From positions 654,001 to 718,000 of the forward strand of contig CM046294.1 in the NCBI GenBank assembly GCA_025267735.1: a stretch of DNA of 64,000 bases, in the 5' to 3' direction. The stretch's first letter is position 1; each line of letters opens with the position of its first letter. The DNA is from Mactra quadrangularis (taxonomy: Eukaryota > Mollusca > Bivalvia > Venerida > Mactridae). The notes below the pieces were generated by a model. It did not search any database, was not told the origin of the DNA, and saw only the letters and a program-made list of their open reading frames with translations. Both the position numbers and the translations under genes were made by a program. This document shows, one piece after another, positions 36,010-46,120 of the stretch.

Positions 36010-36505
36010 TTAGACTAAGTGACAACGTATTGACGACGGAAAGGACGTACTGCGAACGGAATTGCCGTACTAGCATCGTACTAGGGACGTGCCTTGTAGT
36101 TCGATCGGGCCACAATTTGCAGTACGTTTACACACCGACCTGTTCCGTTTGTAACTCGTTCATTCCGTTTGCACACAGACTTAACTCGACTTAATTACGT
36201 CCATAGTGCGTTGTTATCCCGTCTAAATGCACAAAAACAAAGTACGAAGTTCTGAACCAGTTTGCAACACGTTTACACACAGTTCTTAAAGTTCGCAGTA
36301 GGTTCTCGGTACGTTCTACTCGTTTTTAGTAAGTCTATTGCGTCCGTATGCAGTTAGTACCACGTCCATAACGTCTACAGTAGGATCTGACAAGGTTTGG
36401 TATAAATACAGACCATTTCTCACCAAGTTTTCATCTGGGCCCAAGCTCTTTGCCTAGAACCATGGAAGTCGTTATTGCTTTGAATGTTGGCTTTGTACAC
36501 TTTTT

Positions 36506-36709
36506 TTATAGAAGCGGAGCAAGAATACAATTACATGGTAGTGAAGAAACTTCCTCATTTTTATTGACTGGCTCAGGAGGCTTAGTATCTTGTGGCTTAT
36601 CTTGAGGCTGGTCTTCAAGAGCTTCACATGTGCAGGTGATTTTGGATCGTTTGGAAGCGATTGTCTTAACACGCACCGTCTGTCTGATTCTGCTCATTTT
36701 TGGAGGCAT
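36506..36709 (-). CDS. Conserved 67-aa ORF in mobile element, copy B (hypothetical)
   Basis: Begins MPPKMSRIRQTVRVKTIA and ends NCILAPLL. It is the same length as the copy at 37697-37900, with five substitutions and no indel. The N-terminal third is basic; two C-x-C motifs (CTC and CNC) bracket an acidic, Pro/Gln/Lys-rich middle. I do not recognise the family. It lies in the truncated second element copy. Coding is unproven, because the DNA itself is a recent repeat. Confidence 0.35.
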   Translation of the reverse strand: MPPKMSRIRQTVRVKTIASKRSKITCTCEALEDQPQDKPQDTKPPEPVNKNEEVSSLPCNCILAPLL

Positions 36710-37604
36710 GATGGTCACAGTGATGCTTGACGAATTGTGTCTCCAAAGCTTGAAGCGCGGAACGAGAATGAGAACGGGAAGAAACGTCCTGGATATTTAT
36801 AGCAATCGGGTCAGAACGTGACGTTATTTCGTTCAAAACGCACTAAGATTGAGATAAGAACGTACTTAGAACGAGTTGAACTGTCTTAAACGGGATGGTC
36901 AAGTGTAAAGGAGCTTAGAAGAACTAGTTATGAACGGGTTAAAACTGACTACGAACGGGTTTGGACTAGTTTGAGACGGTGTCTCGTGACGAGAACAAGC
37001 AATTTTACCCGATTTGAACTCGATACAAACGGACTACAGACGGGATAAAAACGAAATGCACGCAACGGGAACTGGTTCTGAACGAACTATGATCGTATAG
37101 CTGATATTTTTCGATTTAAACGGCACGTTCTAACTCGTTCACAACCAGTTTCGCGATATTTTTAGGACGGGGTCGAACGTTCTGAGAACTAGTTAGGGCC
37201 CCGTTACACCAAACTAGTTCTCAGAACGTTCGACCCCGTCCTAAAAATATCGCGAAACTGGTTGTGAACGAGTTAGAACGTGCCGTTTAAGTCGGAAAAT
37301 ATCAGCTATACGATCATAGTTCGTTCAGAACCAGTTCCCGTTGCGTGCATTTCGTTTTTATCCCGTCTGTAGTCCGTTTGTATCGAGTTCAAATCGGGTA
37401 AAATTGCCCGTTCTCGTCAAGAGACACCGTCTCAAACTAGTCCAAACCCGTTCGTAGTCAGTTTTAACCCGTTCATAACTAGTTCTTCTAAGCTCCTTTA
37501 CACTAGTCCATCCCGTTTAAGACAGTTCAACTCGTTCTAAGTACGTTCTTATCTCAATCTTAGTGCGTTTTGAACGAAATAACGTCACGTTCTGACCCGA
37601 TTGC

Positions 37605-37610
37605 TATAAA
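37605..37610 (+). promoter_or_regulatory. TATA-like box upstream of the element ORF
   Basis: TATAAA in the context 'ttgctataaacatccagg', 87 bases before the ATG at 37697. In the copies at 34682-36009 and 36013-37192 the same place reads 'gctataaatatcc', a better TATA. Function is inferred from position and conservation between copies. Confidence 0.4.
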
Positions 37611-37696
37611 CATCCAGGACGTTTCTTCCCGTTCTCATTCTCGTTCCGCGCTTCAAGCTTTGAGGACACAATTCGTCAAGCATCACTGTGACCATC

Positions 37697-37900
37697 ATGC
37701 CTCCAAAAAAGAGCAGAATCAGACAGACGGTGCGTGTTAAGGCAATCGCTTCCAAACGATTCAAAATCACCTGCACATGTGAAGCTCTTGAAGACCAGCC
37801 TCAAGACAAGCCACAAGATACTAAGCCTCCTGAGCCAGTTATTAAAAATGAGGAAGTTTCTCCTCTACCATGTAATTGTATTCTTGCTCCACTTCTATAA
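37697..37900 (+). CDS. Conserved 67-aa ORF in mobile element, copy C (hypothetical)
   Basis: Begins MPPKKSRIRQTVRVKAIA, contains ITCTCEALEDQ, a DKPQDTKPPEP stretch and PLPCNC, and ends at LAPLL. The 67 residues have a basic N-terminus that could bind nucleic acid, an acidic/proline-rich centre and two C-x-C pairs. No signal peptide, membrane segment or known domain is seen. This copy has ATG, stop and TATA-like box intact. The third copy (35390-35617, minus) has lost its ATG. A 63-codon frame on the opposite strand (37585-37776) is also open in all copies, so the coding strand is uncertain. Confidence 0.4.
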   Translation: MPPKKSRIRQTVRVKAIASKRFKITCTCEALEDQPQDKPQDTKPPEPVIKNEEVSPLPCNCILAPLL

Positions 37901-38730
37901 AAAAGAGTACAAAGCCAACATTCAAAGCATTAACGACTTCCATGCTTCTAGGCAAAGAGCTTGGGCCCAGATGATAACTTGGTGAGAAATGGTCTGTATT
38001 TATACCAAACCTTGTTAGATCGTACTGTAGACGTTATGGACGTGGTACTAACTGCATACGAACGCAATAGACTTACTAAAAACGAGTAGAACGTACCGAG
38101 AACCTACTGCGAACTTTAAGAACTGTGTGTAAACGTGTTGCAAACTGGTTCAGAACTTCGTATTTTGTTTTTGTGCATTTAGACGGGATAACAACGCACT
38201 ATGGACGTAATTAAGTCGAGTTAAGTCTGTGTGCAAACGGAATGAACGAGTTACAAACGGAACAGGTCGGGGTGTAAACGTACTGCAAATTGTGGCCCGA
38301 TCGAACTACGACAAGGCACGTCCCTAGTACGATGCTAGTACGGCAATTCCGTTCGCAGTACGTCCTTTCCGTTGTCAGTACGTTGTCACTCAGTCTAATA
38401 GCAGAACGGGGTGGCCGCAAAAATATTTTGAGTCGACTCAAAGTTCTGAAACCCCATTCCCGTTCAACCCCGTCCGAGCTCGTCCATAACGTTCGAACAC
38501 AGACCGTAGAAAGTTGCAACTACGTCCAGTCCGTTTGCACGCAGTTCGAGCTCGTTCGGTCCAATTTTTTCAGAACGTAGTGAGAACGAGTTTGGTGTAA
38601 CGGGGGTATTAGCATTTTAAGTACCTTTTACATAAATGTTACGCATGAAAATTATTACTAATGTCATTGCAAACGTATTGAATTTCTAACTTTTGACAAG
38701 TCATTTTCTATCTTCATTAGTCATCACGTA

Positions 38731-39082
38731 GGCAATACCACGTGACTATGGCGTCACTGATGATACAGTTTCGAGAAAAAACATTGAACAATCCAACGTT
38801 ACTCCTTTTCAAGAAAGGACGTCGATTTGTCATTGTAGCGTGCTGGAAAGGAACGACGTTTGTAGGTTTTCCAGGATGTTTTCAAAAAGTATAAAACTGG
38901 CGTTAGAGATGTTATGTGCAGCAAAAATATACACTTTCGGCTTAGCTTCGCCTTGGCATCTTGAAAACCTGACGATAATAAAAAAAACTTACAACTCTTT
39001 AAAACTCGTGAGTGGAGGCGGATTGTTCACCGATTTCTTCCTGAAAATGTTACATTTGTGACGTCATAGTCGTGGTATTGCC
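38731..39082. mobile_element. Short inverted-repeat element (MITE-like)
   Basis: Left 'ggcaataccacgtgactatg' and right 'catagtcgtggtattgcc' are inverted copies over about 25 bp, including a shared 'gcgtcac' and 'gtgacgtc' part. The 352-bp interior contains a 73-codon frame with no recognisable features. No clear target duplication. Confidence 0.55.
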
Positions 39083-40950
39083 ACTGTGAATATGAGAATA
39101 CTTACTCTTTAGATTCTTTGTAAAAACTTTTTTACTTTGTTAAAATCGGACAAAAGTGAAAAGTTAAAAAAATACAATGTAAAATGTCTAGATATCAGTA
39201 TTCTTAGATATTTTTGTGGCCCAAGGTAAAATACTAAGTTGCATAAATCCAGCATGAGTTTTGATTGGTTGTTGCTGTCGTTTACACGAATACCCCGAAT
39301 AGTTGAGCGCGCTGTCCGTGGACTGCTCTTGTTAGGGTTACTTTTGTAGCAGTCACATGTGCTTTACATAGGTTAATCAGTCAAAATATCACACCAATGT
39401 TAAATATTTCTTGTTTTTATCGTTTCAGAATGTTGGGGACAAAAGTAATCATGAAGTAATACTCAACAATTGTTCTTTATAATATCTTATAGAAGAATCA
39501 ACACAACGAGTTTTATGTATATATTATAATTTGACCTATCTCCCCCTAACAAGTCGTCTCGGACTTTCTCGTCCTTGAGATGTTTGTTGTCCAAGTAAAT
39601 TCATAAATTGTTTTGTTGTTTTATTATTTAAATACTATTCCCCAAAGTATCAAACTATTGTTTTCACTTCGTTGTTGTCAGTTAATGGTGTTTTTTTGCT
39701 CTTTAAAGATTAGAGGTTGTAGTTTCGATTCATTGCTTGTGTTGTTTATTTCATTGATGGGTTTAATACGTTTTATTTTTTGCCGTCTATGGTGATAGTT
39801 CGTAGTTTCGATTCGTTGTTGTTGCTGTTGTTGTGTATAATGATAATGATTTTGATTCGTTGTTGTTGCTGCTGCTTATGATAATCATACCCAACTTTTA
39901 GACCCATCAAGATTTTTGCTTTATGATACAGCCATATAGCTCTGATCGTAGATACGTCTGTTTTGCGATGATATAATGTACAAGTCGTGACCCCATGTTG
40001 TGATCGATGAGATAAGATAAGGATCATATAGGTCACTATTTCAAGTCATACAGGGGATTAATTAAATCCGTTGTAGACAAATGTTTTATATTGTCCATTG
40101 TGCAACAAGTGTAAATTAACAGATAAATGTTTCACAACTTTTAAGGTGACATTTTGTATACAATACAGTCAGATAAAACAAAAATGATGATTGAAATAAC
40201 TTTTCGATGGTCAAATTATGTTAGAAATGATAATTATTACTCATCTACCATTTGAATTTATTAATTTCCCATCCGTTAATTTAGATATGCTTTATATTTA
40301 TTGTTATGAAAGCTTTAAATTTAAATGAATAGTTTTAAAACAATATTCAAACATCATCGTTATCGTTAAGCCGCTTTATTTTACTTGGACTAAATTGCCC
40401 ATGCATTAATTTGTATAATTGTATTATTTATTTATCTTAATATTTCACCTTTTTAATACAATCGTTCTACAATTACTTGTAAACTAGTAAATACAAAGTT
40501 TTCAATGTATTAACGTTTTAATTAATATAATTGTAGAGGTAAACTAAAACCAATTGATGTCTATCATTTATCCTTATGCCGCAAGAATAAAGTAATATGT
40601 TTTTTATACTATTTTCAGTAAAACGTATAGTCGAGTAAATCTTCCCGAACAATAATTCTATTAATGAATAGATAAATTACATTTATGTATTTTCTAACCT
40701 GCCTAGAATCTTAACACTTTCATCATAATTATTTCAGAAAAAAAATATCATTTGACAGATACAACTACATGTATATATACAAATAGTTATCAATAAAACA
40801 GAGACAGGAAGGTAATCCTGTCATAAAAGTGTACCCGCTGTGCCTTGCTATGCGCAGTGTTATACAATCACACCAGGGGTCCATAAATCCGATAGCGCAC
40901 ACTATAAATTTAAGAAAAAAATACTTTAAAAATGCAAAACTTTTGGAAAA
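39083..40950. other. Intergenic, no gene recognised
   Basis: AT-rich, with a short CTG/TTG-type microsatellite near 39815-39880 ('ttcgttgttgttgctg'). No coding exon is supportable. Confidence 0.45.
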
Positions 40951-40954
40951 AAGT

Positions 40955-41290
40955 GCAAATGGGACCAAAACTTCATTAAGTTATTTTAAATTTAAAAAGT
41001 GCTCCGAAAACTAGAAACATACGACCTTTTCATGTCATTTGCACAAATTTGATCAAAGAACCAGAAATACTTTATTTTTCAACTTATATCAGTATGGGTA
41101 TTTATTTCCCTTCTTTGTTTATAGTAACGTGAGTAATCAAATAAAACCTTAAATGGGACCAAAACTTTACAATTTTACAAAAAATTAAAAACAATCATAT
41201 GAAAGAAGACAGTTTAAACTTTTTTGCATCATTTGCACAAAATTGATATCTTTAAAAATAAAAGAGTTATGACCGTTCAAAGAATTTTCC
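40955..41290. repeat. Pair of diverged tandem repeats
   Basis: 'aaatgggaccaaaactt' occurs at about 40958 and 41151, each followed by 'atcatttgcacaaa' or 'gtcatttgcacaaa' about 75 bp later. This suggests a ~190-bp unit present twice. Non-coding. Confidence 0.5.
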
Positions 41291-41559
41291 CCTATACATT
41301 TCTATTGAAAATCGGATGTCGACTTGGGATTATGTATGGGCCTAAAAGTTGGACATGGGTAAATTGGCGGCCGTGGTTTACAATCATCATGATAATAAAA
41401 TTCGTTGTTGCTTTTGTTGTTGATGATGATTTGAGTCGTTGCTGTTGCTGTTCATGTATTAAATGATGGTACGTCAAATTTGTTGGTGCTGTTGTATTGT
41501 GTAATGATGATGATGATAGTTTAGATTCATTGTTGGGTTTGTTGTTTGTAATAATGATG

Positions 41560-41862
41560 GTAGTTTTTATTTGCTGTCGCTGTTGTCGGTTATAATAATG
41601 ATGATAGTTTATATTTGCTGTCGCTGTTGTTGGTTATAATAATGATGATAGTTTATATTTGCTGTCGCTGTTGTCGGTTATAATAATGATGATAGTTTAT
41701 ATTTGCTGTCGCTGTTGTTGGTTATAATAATGATGATAGTTTATATTTGCTGTCGCTGTTGTTGGTTATAATAATGATGATAGTTTATATTTGCTGTCGC
41801 TGTTGTTGGTTATAATAATGATGATAGTTTATATTTGCTGTCGCTGTTGTCGGTTATAATGA
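41560..41862. repeat. 44-bp minisatellite
   Basis: About six nearly identical copies of a 44-bp unit containing 'aatgatgatagtttatattt' and 'gctgtcgctgttgttgg'. Variation is mainly ttgg versus tcgg. Related GTTGCTG/GATAAT runs flank it on both sides (41400-41560). Confidence 0.88.
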
Positions 41863-42237
41863 TGATGGTAGTTTTGATTGTGGCTACTGAAGTCTTTATT
41901 ATGAGAATTAAGAAGAAAAACATGATATTCAAGTTTTGGTTCAATGTTTTCTGTTGTTTATAGTGTTTATTAAAGTTTTGATAAGTTGTTGTTTTATATT
42001 ATGATAATGGTTGATCTGATTACTTAGCTGTTGTCTATAATGATGGTAATTTTGTTTTGGTTTAAGGTTAAATGTATTAAAAAATTAAGGTTTATTTTAA
42101 GAGTTTTCAAAAAATACCCTATGTACTTAGTTTGAAAAATGTTCGAACGAAACGTAATATGAACTTACCCTCGCTAGTCACAGACAACACTTCTTTGAAT
42201 CATAAATAGACAGGAGAGTGGCCATACACATACAGTA

Positions 42238-42482
42238 CAGTGGTGCTTTTCACAAAAGAATCTTACGAAAAAAATCTTCGTTCTTCAAAAGCAAGAAACC
42301 TTAATAATACGCACATTTTTTGGCTTATCGATTCTAAATATTATAGAACTGTGTAGAATTGTTAATACCTTTTGAATATCATATAATAGTTATGCTTATT
42401 ATCCGTCTGCCTTTGAAGTGATAATTACATGAAACTGACTTACGAAGATTTTTTTCGTATTTTTATATGAAAAGCACCACTG
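42238..42482. mobile_element. 245-bp MITE-like inverted-repeat element
   Basis: Left 'cagtggtgcttttcacaaaa' and right 'tgaaaagcaccactg' are inverted. The arms continue with 'cttacgaaaaaaatcttcg' against 'cgaagatttttttcgta'. Non-coding; target duplication unclear. Confidence 0.6.
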
Positions 42483-42584
42483 TTCTGTTTTTTTCTGTCA
42501 CAACTTAATTACACCGTCATTGAATGTGTTTTGTTGGACACAATGTTTACACTAACATGTTGTTATTTTGTGCGAACTATATAG

Positions 42585-42788
42585 TTCTGTTACATTAACC
42601 TGTCACGACTTATATAATTTCACGGTTACTGAATTTGTTATATCCCCGATATTCAAAATCGCTGCATATATGGTTAGATTATCAATGATTGATATGGAAT
42701 GGAGGCTCAATGGTTAAAAAGAAGTTGAATAATAACACATTCAGTGACCGTGTAATTATTCAAGTTGTGACAGGTTAATGTAACAGAA
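42585..42788. mobile_element. ~204-bp inverted-repeat element
   Basis: Left 'ctgttacattaacctgtcac' and right 'gtgacaggttaatgtaacag' are perfect inverted copies, and imperfect pairing extends to about 55 bp per arm. A further partial copy of the arm lies immediately left at 42495-42536. Non-coding. Confidence 0.6.
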
Positions 42789-42789
42789 A

Positions 42790-44980
42790 TAGACCTAAAT
42801 TTGATATAAAAATCGTGTAATTCTTATTTTGGCAATACAATTTAAAAAAAGTAATGTAATATTGAAATTCTTGGTGAAAACGTTTGAACTACAACATCCA
42901 ATATCGTTTAGTATTATGGAAGTTGTACACTAAAACATAATGATGGACAGAATACGAATACATTTGCAAAATATTGTATTTACGTGATATTCTGTTACTG
43001 ACATCCGACGTCATTACAAATTAAAATGTACCCTGAAAGACATATAAGCTATATTTGGGAGAGGAAAAATAAGAAAGTCTGATAAAAATGATCAATACTG
43101 TATTTTATCAAATAGCTATGTGTTATTTGCTCTGTAAAGTGCCAAATTCTCTGCACAATTCTACTAAACCTGTTTCGTAAAACTGAAAACAGGACAGAGA
43201 TCAGTTAAAGCGCCAATAACACTTATTGGCCCTGGTCCAATAACAAATTTCTGCGTTCTGATTGGTTAATAAAACTGGGCCAATATCAAAATCTCATTCG
43301 TTGGAAGTTATTTAATAAAATTGTCATGTCATTTAATAAGTGATTTGATATAGGCATATCATGACAGCCGTATTGGCCCTAGGAAAAATAAAAGGGCCTA
43401 TATAAATATAAAACACTTATTTACTAAAATATATCAATTTAGAAATACAATGTACTTGTATAAAACGTATAATTCAAACTCCGTGTTATGAAAGAAAACT
43501 AGCTACAAGAAAGCACCATCACACTCGCACACAAACACACACACCAACCCCCCACACACATAATTATACAATAATCTTAGCTTACATGTTATGCTGTTCC
43601 TCAAGAGCATTTCTTTTGTAATTGTGTTAAAGGTAAAAGTTCACTAAAGTTCAAACAGAGGTTGTCATATTACTTCGAGGACGAGTCAATAAATAACTAG
43701 GCTATGGCATAAAGTCAGGGGCCTGGTATACTTAAATAGGCGAAATAATAACACAAACATTAGGCATTCACATGGTATCATTTCAGCAACCATGCATGGT
43801 CGTTTAGGAATGCGCAAGCTTGCAACCTGTTGGGTCGAAAAATCCTTGAGCAATGACCAACTGGTTACGAGTGCATCAGTATGCAGTGCGTTGTTGTAGC
43901 ATTTGAGGTCAAAAGATTATTTCCTTTTGCATCTAGTTACTGTGGGTCAGACTTGGATGCATTATTATGAATAGGGCTGTGGATCGTTGAGCTAGTGGCG
44001 ATCCGATCCGAACCACGATTCATGTGTAGCGATTCACGAATCGAACCACGAATCACATGAAAGAAAGATGTAGACCTCGACTCGAAATAGTTTAGGCTAG
44101 TTATTTATTGACTGGCCCTCGTGGCACGTCGCAATACAGAAAACTCGAGCTAAAATCATACTGACATCATACAATTACGATATAAATCAAACCTTATACG
44201 TAATTAAATTATAATAAGTAAATCAGTTTCAAAATGCACGTCATGTAATACAGTTAATTAAATAAACGAGATTTTAATGCATACATATAATGTATTATAC
44301 GAAATTGTGTCCTACTTTTGTTGTTAACAATATCTCCAATACAATGACCAACAAAACAGATGGATTTTCTACAAACACAGAAATTAGGTTCCTTTTTTAT
44401 TGCATAAGTTTGGACTTGTGGAATATTTTATATTCTAAATAATGTACGAACTTGAATGTATGTACACGCTCTTGTATCGAGCATTTGCATTCTCGCCCCA
44501 GAGGTTATCAAGATTCTCGAAATCGAGAATCTAATTCTTGATAACCTCGGGGAACGGAAATGAGCTTTTGTGGCGGAAGTGTTTTCAAAAATGTATTTCC
44601 CTTGAAAGGTAAAAAATCTACCAGGCCGCAAACACTAAACAAAATAATGCTCTGTATTGCGTAATTGACAACTTAAAATTTTTAAACAGCAGAATGTCAA
44701 AACACCAAATCACACAAAACATAACATTTGCAAACTACAATAATGCCATCGATAAAGTTGATTGATACTTCACGTAAGAATCATGCGTTTCAGAAAATTT
44801 CATGAACAGAGAATTGTAACTGTCTGACAAACAAAATGTACCGATAAACTTAAATTTGACTTCTGATATAATTCTGACACAATTTGATAAGAAAATAAGT
44901 GACATTTGATAAAAACATATATTAAGTAATATTTTGATACAAAATTTCATATAAAAACATGTAAAATGTCAAAGTAATAA
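42790..44980. other. Intergenic, no gene recognised
   Basis: Contains a CA-rich patch (43527-43560), a possible single hAT-like end ('tagggctgtggatcg' at about 43973), and a near-perfect 57-bp palindrome at 44497-44553 ('ccccagaggttatcaag' paired with 'cttgataacctcgggg'). No coding exon is supportable. Confidence 0.45.
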
Positions 44981-45425
44981 TTGCCATATAGAATGTGATT
45001 ACATATAATAAAGGTGCAGTATGAAGCGATTAAAAACAACTGAAATTGCCGTATATAGTGTCGGGAAAAACAAAACTCCATAAAGTGAGCAATTCAAACA
45101 GCAAAACTTCAATATAAAGAGATTAAAACAATAAAATTGAAATATAGAGTTTTTGAAAAAAACCGTTATGATTGCCGTAAATAGTGCGTTAAAGAAAATG
45201 AAATACTGAAAATTGCGTATGAAAACAGCCAGAAATTCCATATAGCGTGATACGCGAAGCATAATTTTGCCTTATAGAGCGTTTGAAAACAACGAAAGTG
45301 CCATATATAGGGTTGAAAACATAAATAAACAGAATTACATTTAGTGTTTGAAAACAACCGCATACAGCGATTTAAAATAGCAACAATAAATACACATAAT
45401 TATAGTGTATGAAACAAGCAACAAA
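44980..45425. repeat. Degenerate short tandem repeat region
   Basis: Words such as 'ccatatatag', 'gtttgaaaacaac' and 'gattaaaac' recur every ~35-45 bp through the stretch, indicating an old, diverged tandem array. Open frames here have no family features. Confidence 0.45.
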
Positions 45426-45841
45426 CAGTGCTAACAAAAAATGAACTTGCAAATTTTTGCGAGTTGATTTTATTTCGACTCGCAAAAATGAAGAAAATCG
45501 CTAGCATTTTTCTCCATATTTTAATGGCATACATGGTAACTATCATATATGCAATATAAAAACAACATACTACTATATATAACTATGGATAGAACATCGC
45601 CCGTTATTGTATGATAGACAAAGAATGTCGATCAAGTTCGTATGCGATTCTTTAATAAATGCTATCGATTTTTCTGACTGTTTCAATGCCATTTGAGCCT
45701 CATTAATTAGACAAAATATTTTTGCAGCTATTTCAACTCTCGAAAATTTGCGAGTTACTTCTTTACAAACTTAGTGTAAAACAACATATGAAGGAATATC
45801 GAACGTATAGATATCTTCAGATACATATGGTGGCTGATTTA

Positions 45842-46037
45842 TGCCATGTCGTATTTTCGTTTCTTCGCCGCGAAGAAACGAAGAAACGAAGACACGACAA
45901 ATCCATAGTTTGTCGTATCTTCGTCTTTTCGTTTCTTTGTGGCGAAAGGACGAAGATACGACAGATGTAAGGCGAAAACACGACAAATCCATAGTTTGTC
46001 GTATCTTCGTCTTTTCGTTTCTTCGTTTCTTCGCCAC
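45842..46037. repeat. Compound palindrome 3' of the PARP gene
   Basis: Alternating inverted words 'cgtatcttcgtc' and 'gacgaagatacg', with 'ttcgtttcttcgccgcgaag' self-complementary. A 32-bp segment containing 'acgacaaatccatagtttgt' occurs twice (about 45894 and 45977). It could form several overlapping hairpins. It ends 83 bp beyond the PARP stop codon, so it may be in the 3' UTR. Confidence 0.7.
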
Positions 46038-46120
46038 GTATTCGTTAGCTACTTAGAAGACTAATATTATTAATGTACTGTTACATGTTTTGATATTAAA
46101 TCAACGGACATCCTGGTATT

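Larger units (their letters stand above)
37196..38608 (+). mobile_element. Complete element copy, inverted, with TTA target duplication
   Basis: 1413 bp with ends 'gggccccgttacaccaaac' and 'gtttggtgtaacgggggta', flanked by TTA at 37193-37195 and 38609-38611. It holds the intact 67-codon ORF on the plus strand (37697-37900), a TATAAA at 37605-37610 upstream, and an opposed TATAAATA (plus-strand 'tatttata' at 37997-38004). Confidence 0.78.
34110..38611. mobile_element. Nest of TTA/TAA-flanked inverted-repeat elements (PIF/Harbinger-like)
   Basis: A 4.5-kb block made only of copies of one element whose ends read 'tacccccgttacaccaaac' or 'gggccccgttacaccaaac'. Copy 1 (from 34113, after TAA) is broken at 34468. 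Copy 2 starts at 34469 after TAA, is interrupted at 34681, resumes at about 36013 and runs to about 37192. Copy 3 (34682-36009) is complete and flanked by TTA within copy 2. Copy 4 (37196-38608) is complete, inverted and flanked by TTA. Internal sequence is dense in 'aacg', 'cgttct' and 'gtacgt' words. Assignment to PIF/Harbinger rests on the TWA duplications and GGGCCC ends only; no transposase is present. Confidence 0.75.

Noticed and set aside
38840..39061. 73-codon frame in the MITE at 38731-39082
   Set aside because: Lies between inverted repeats of a short non-autonomous element, with no domain and no second copy in the window to show conservation.
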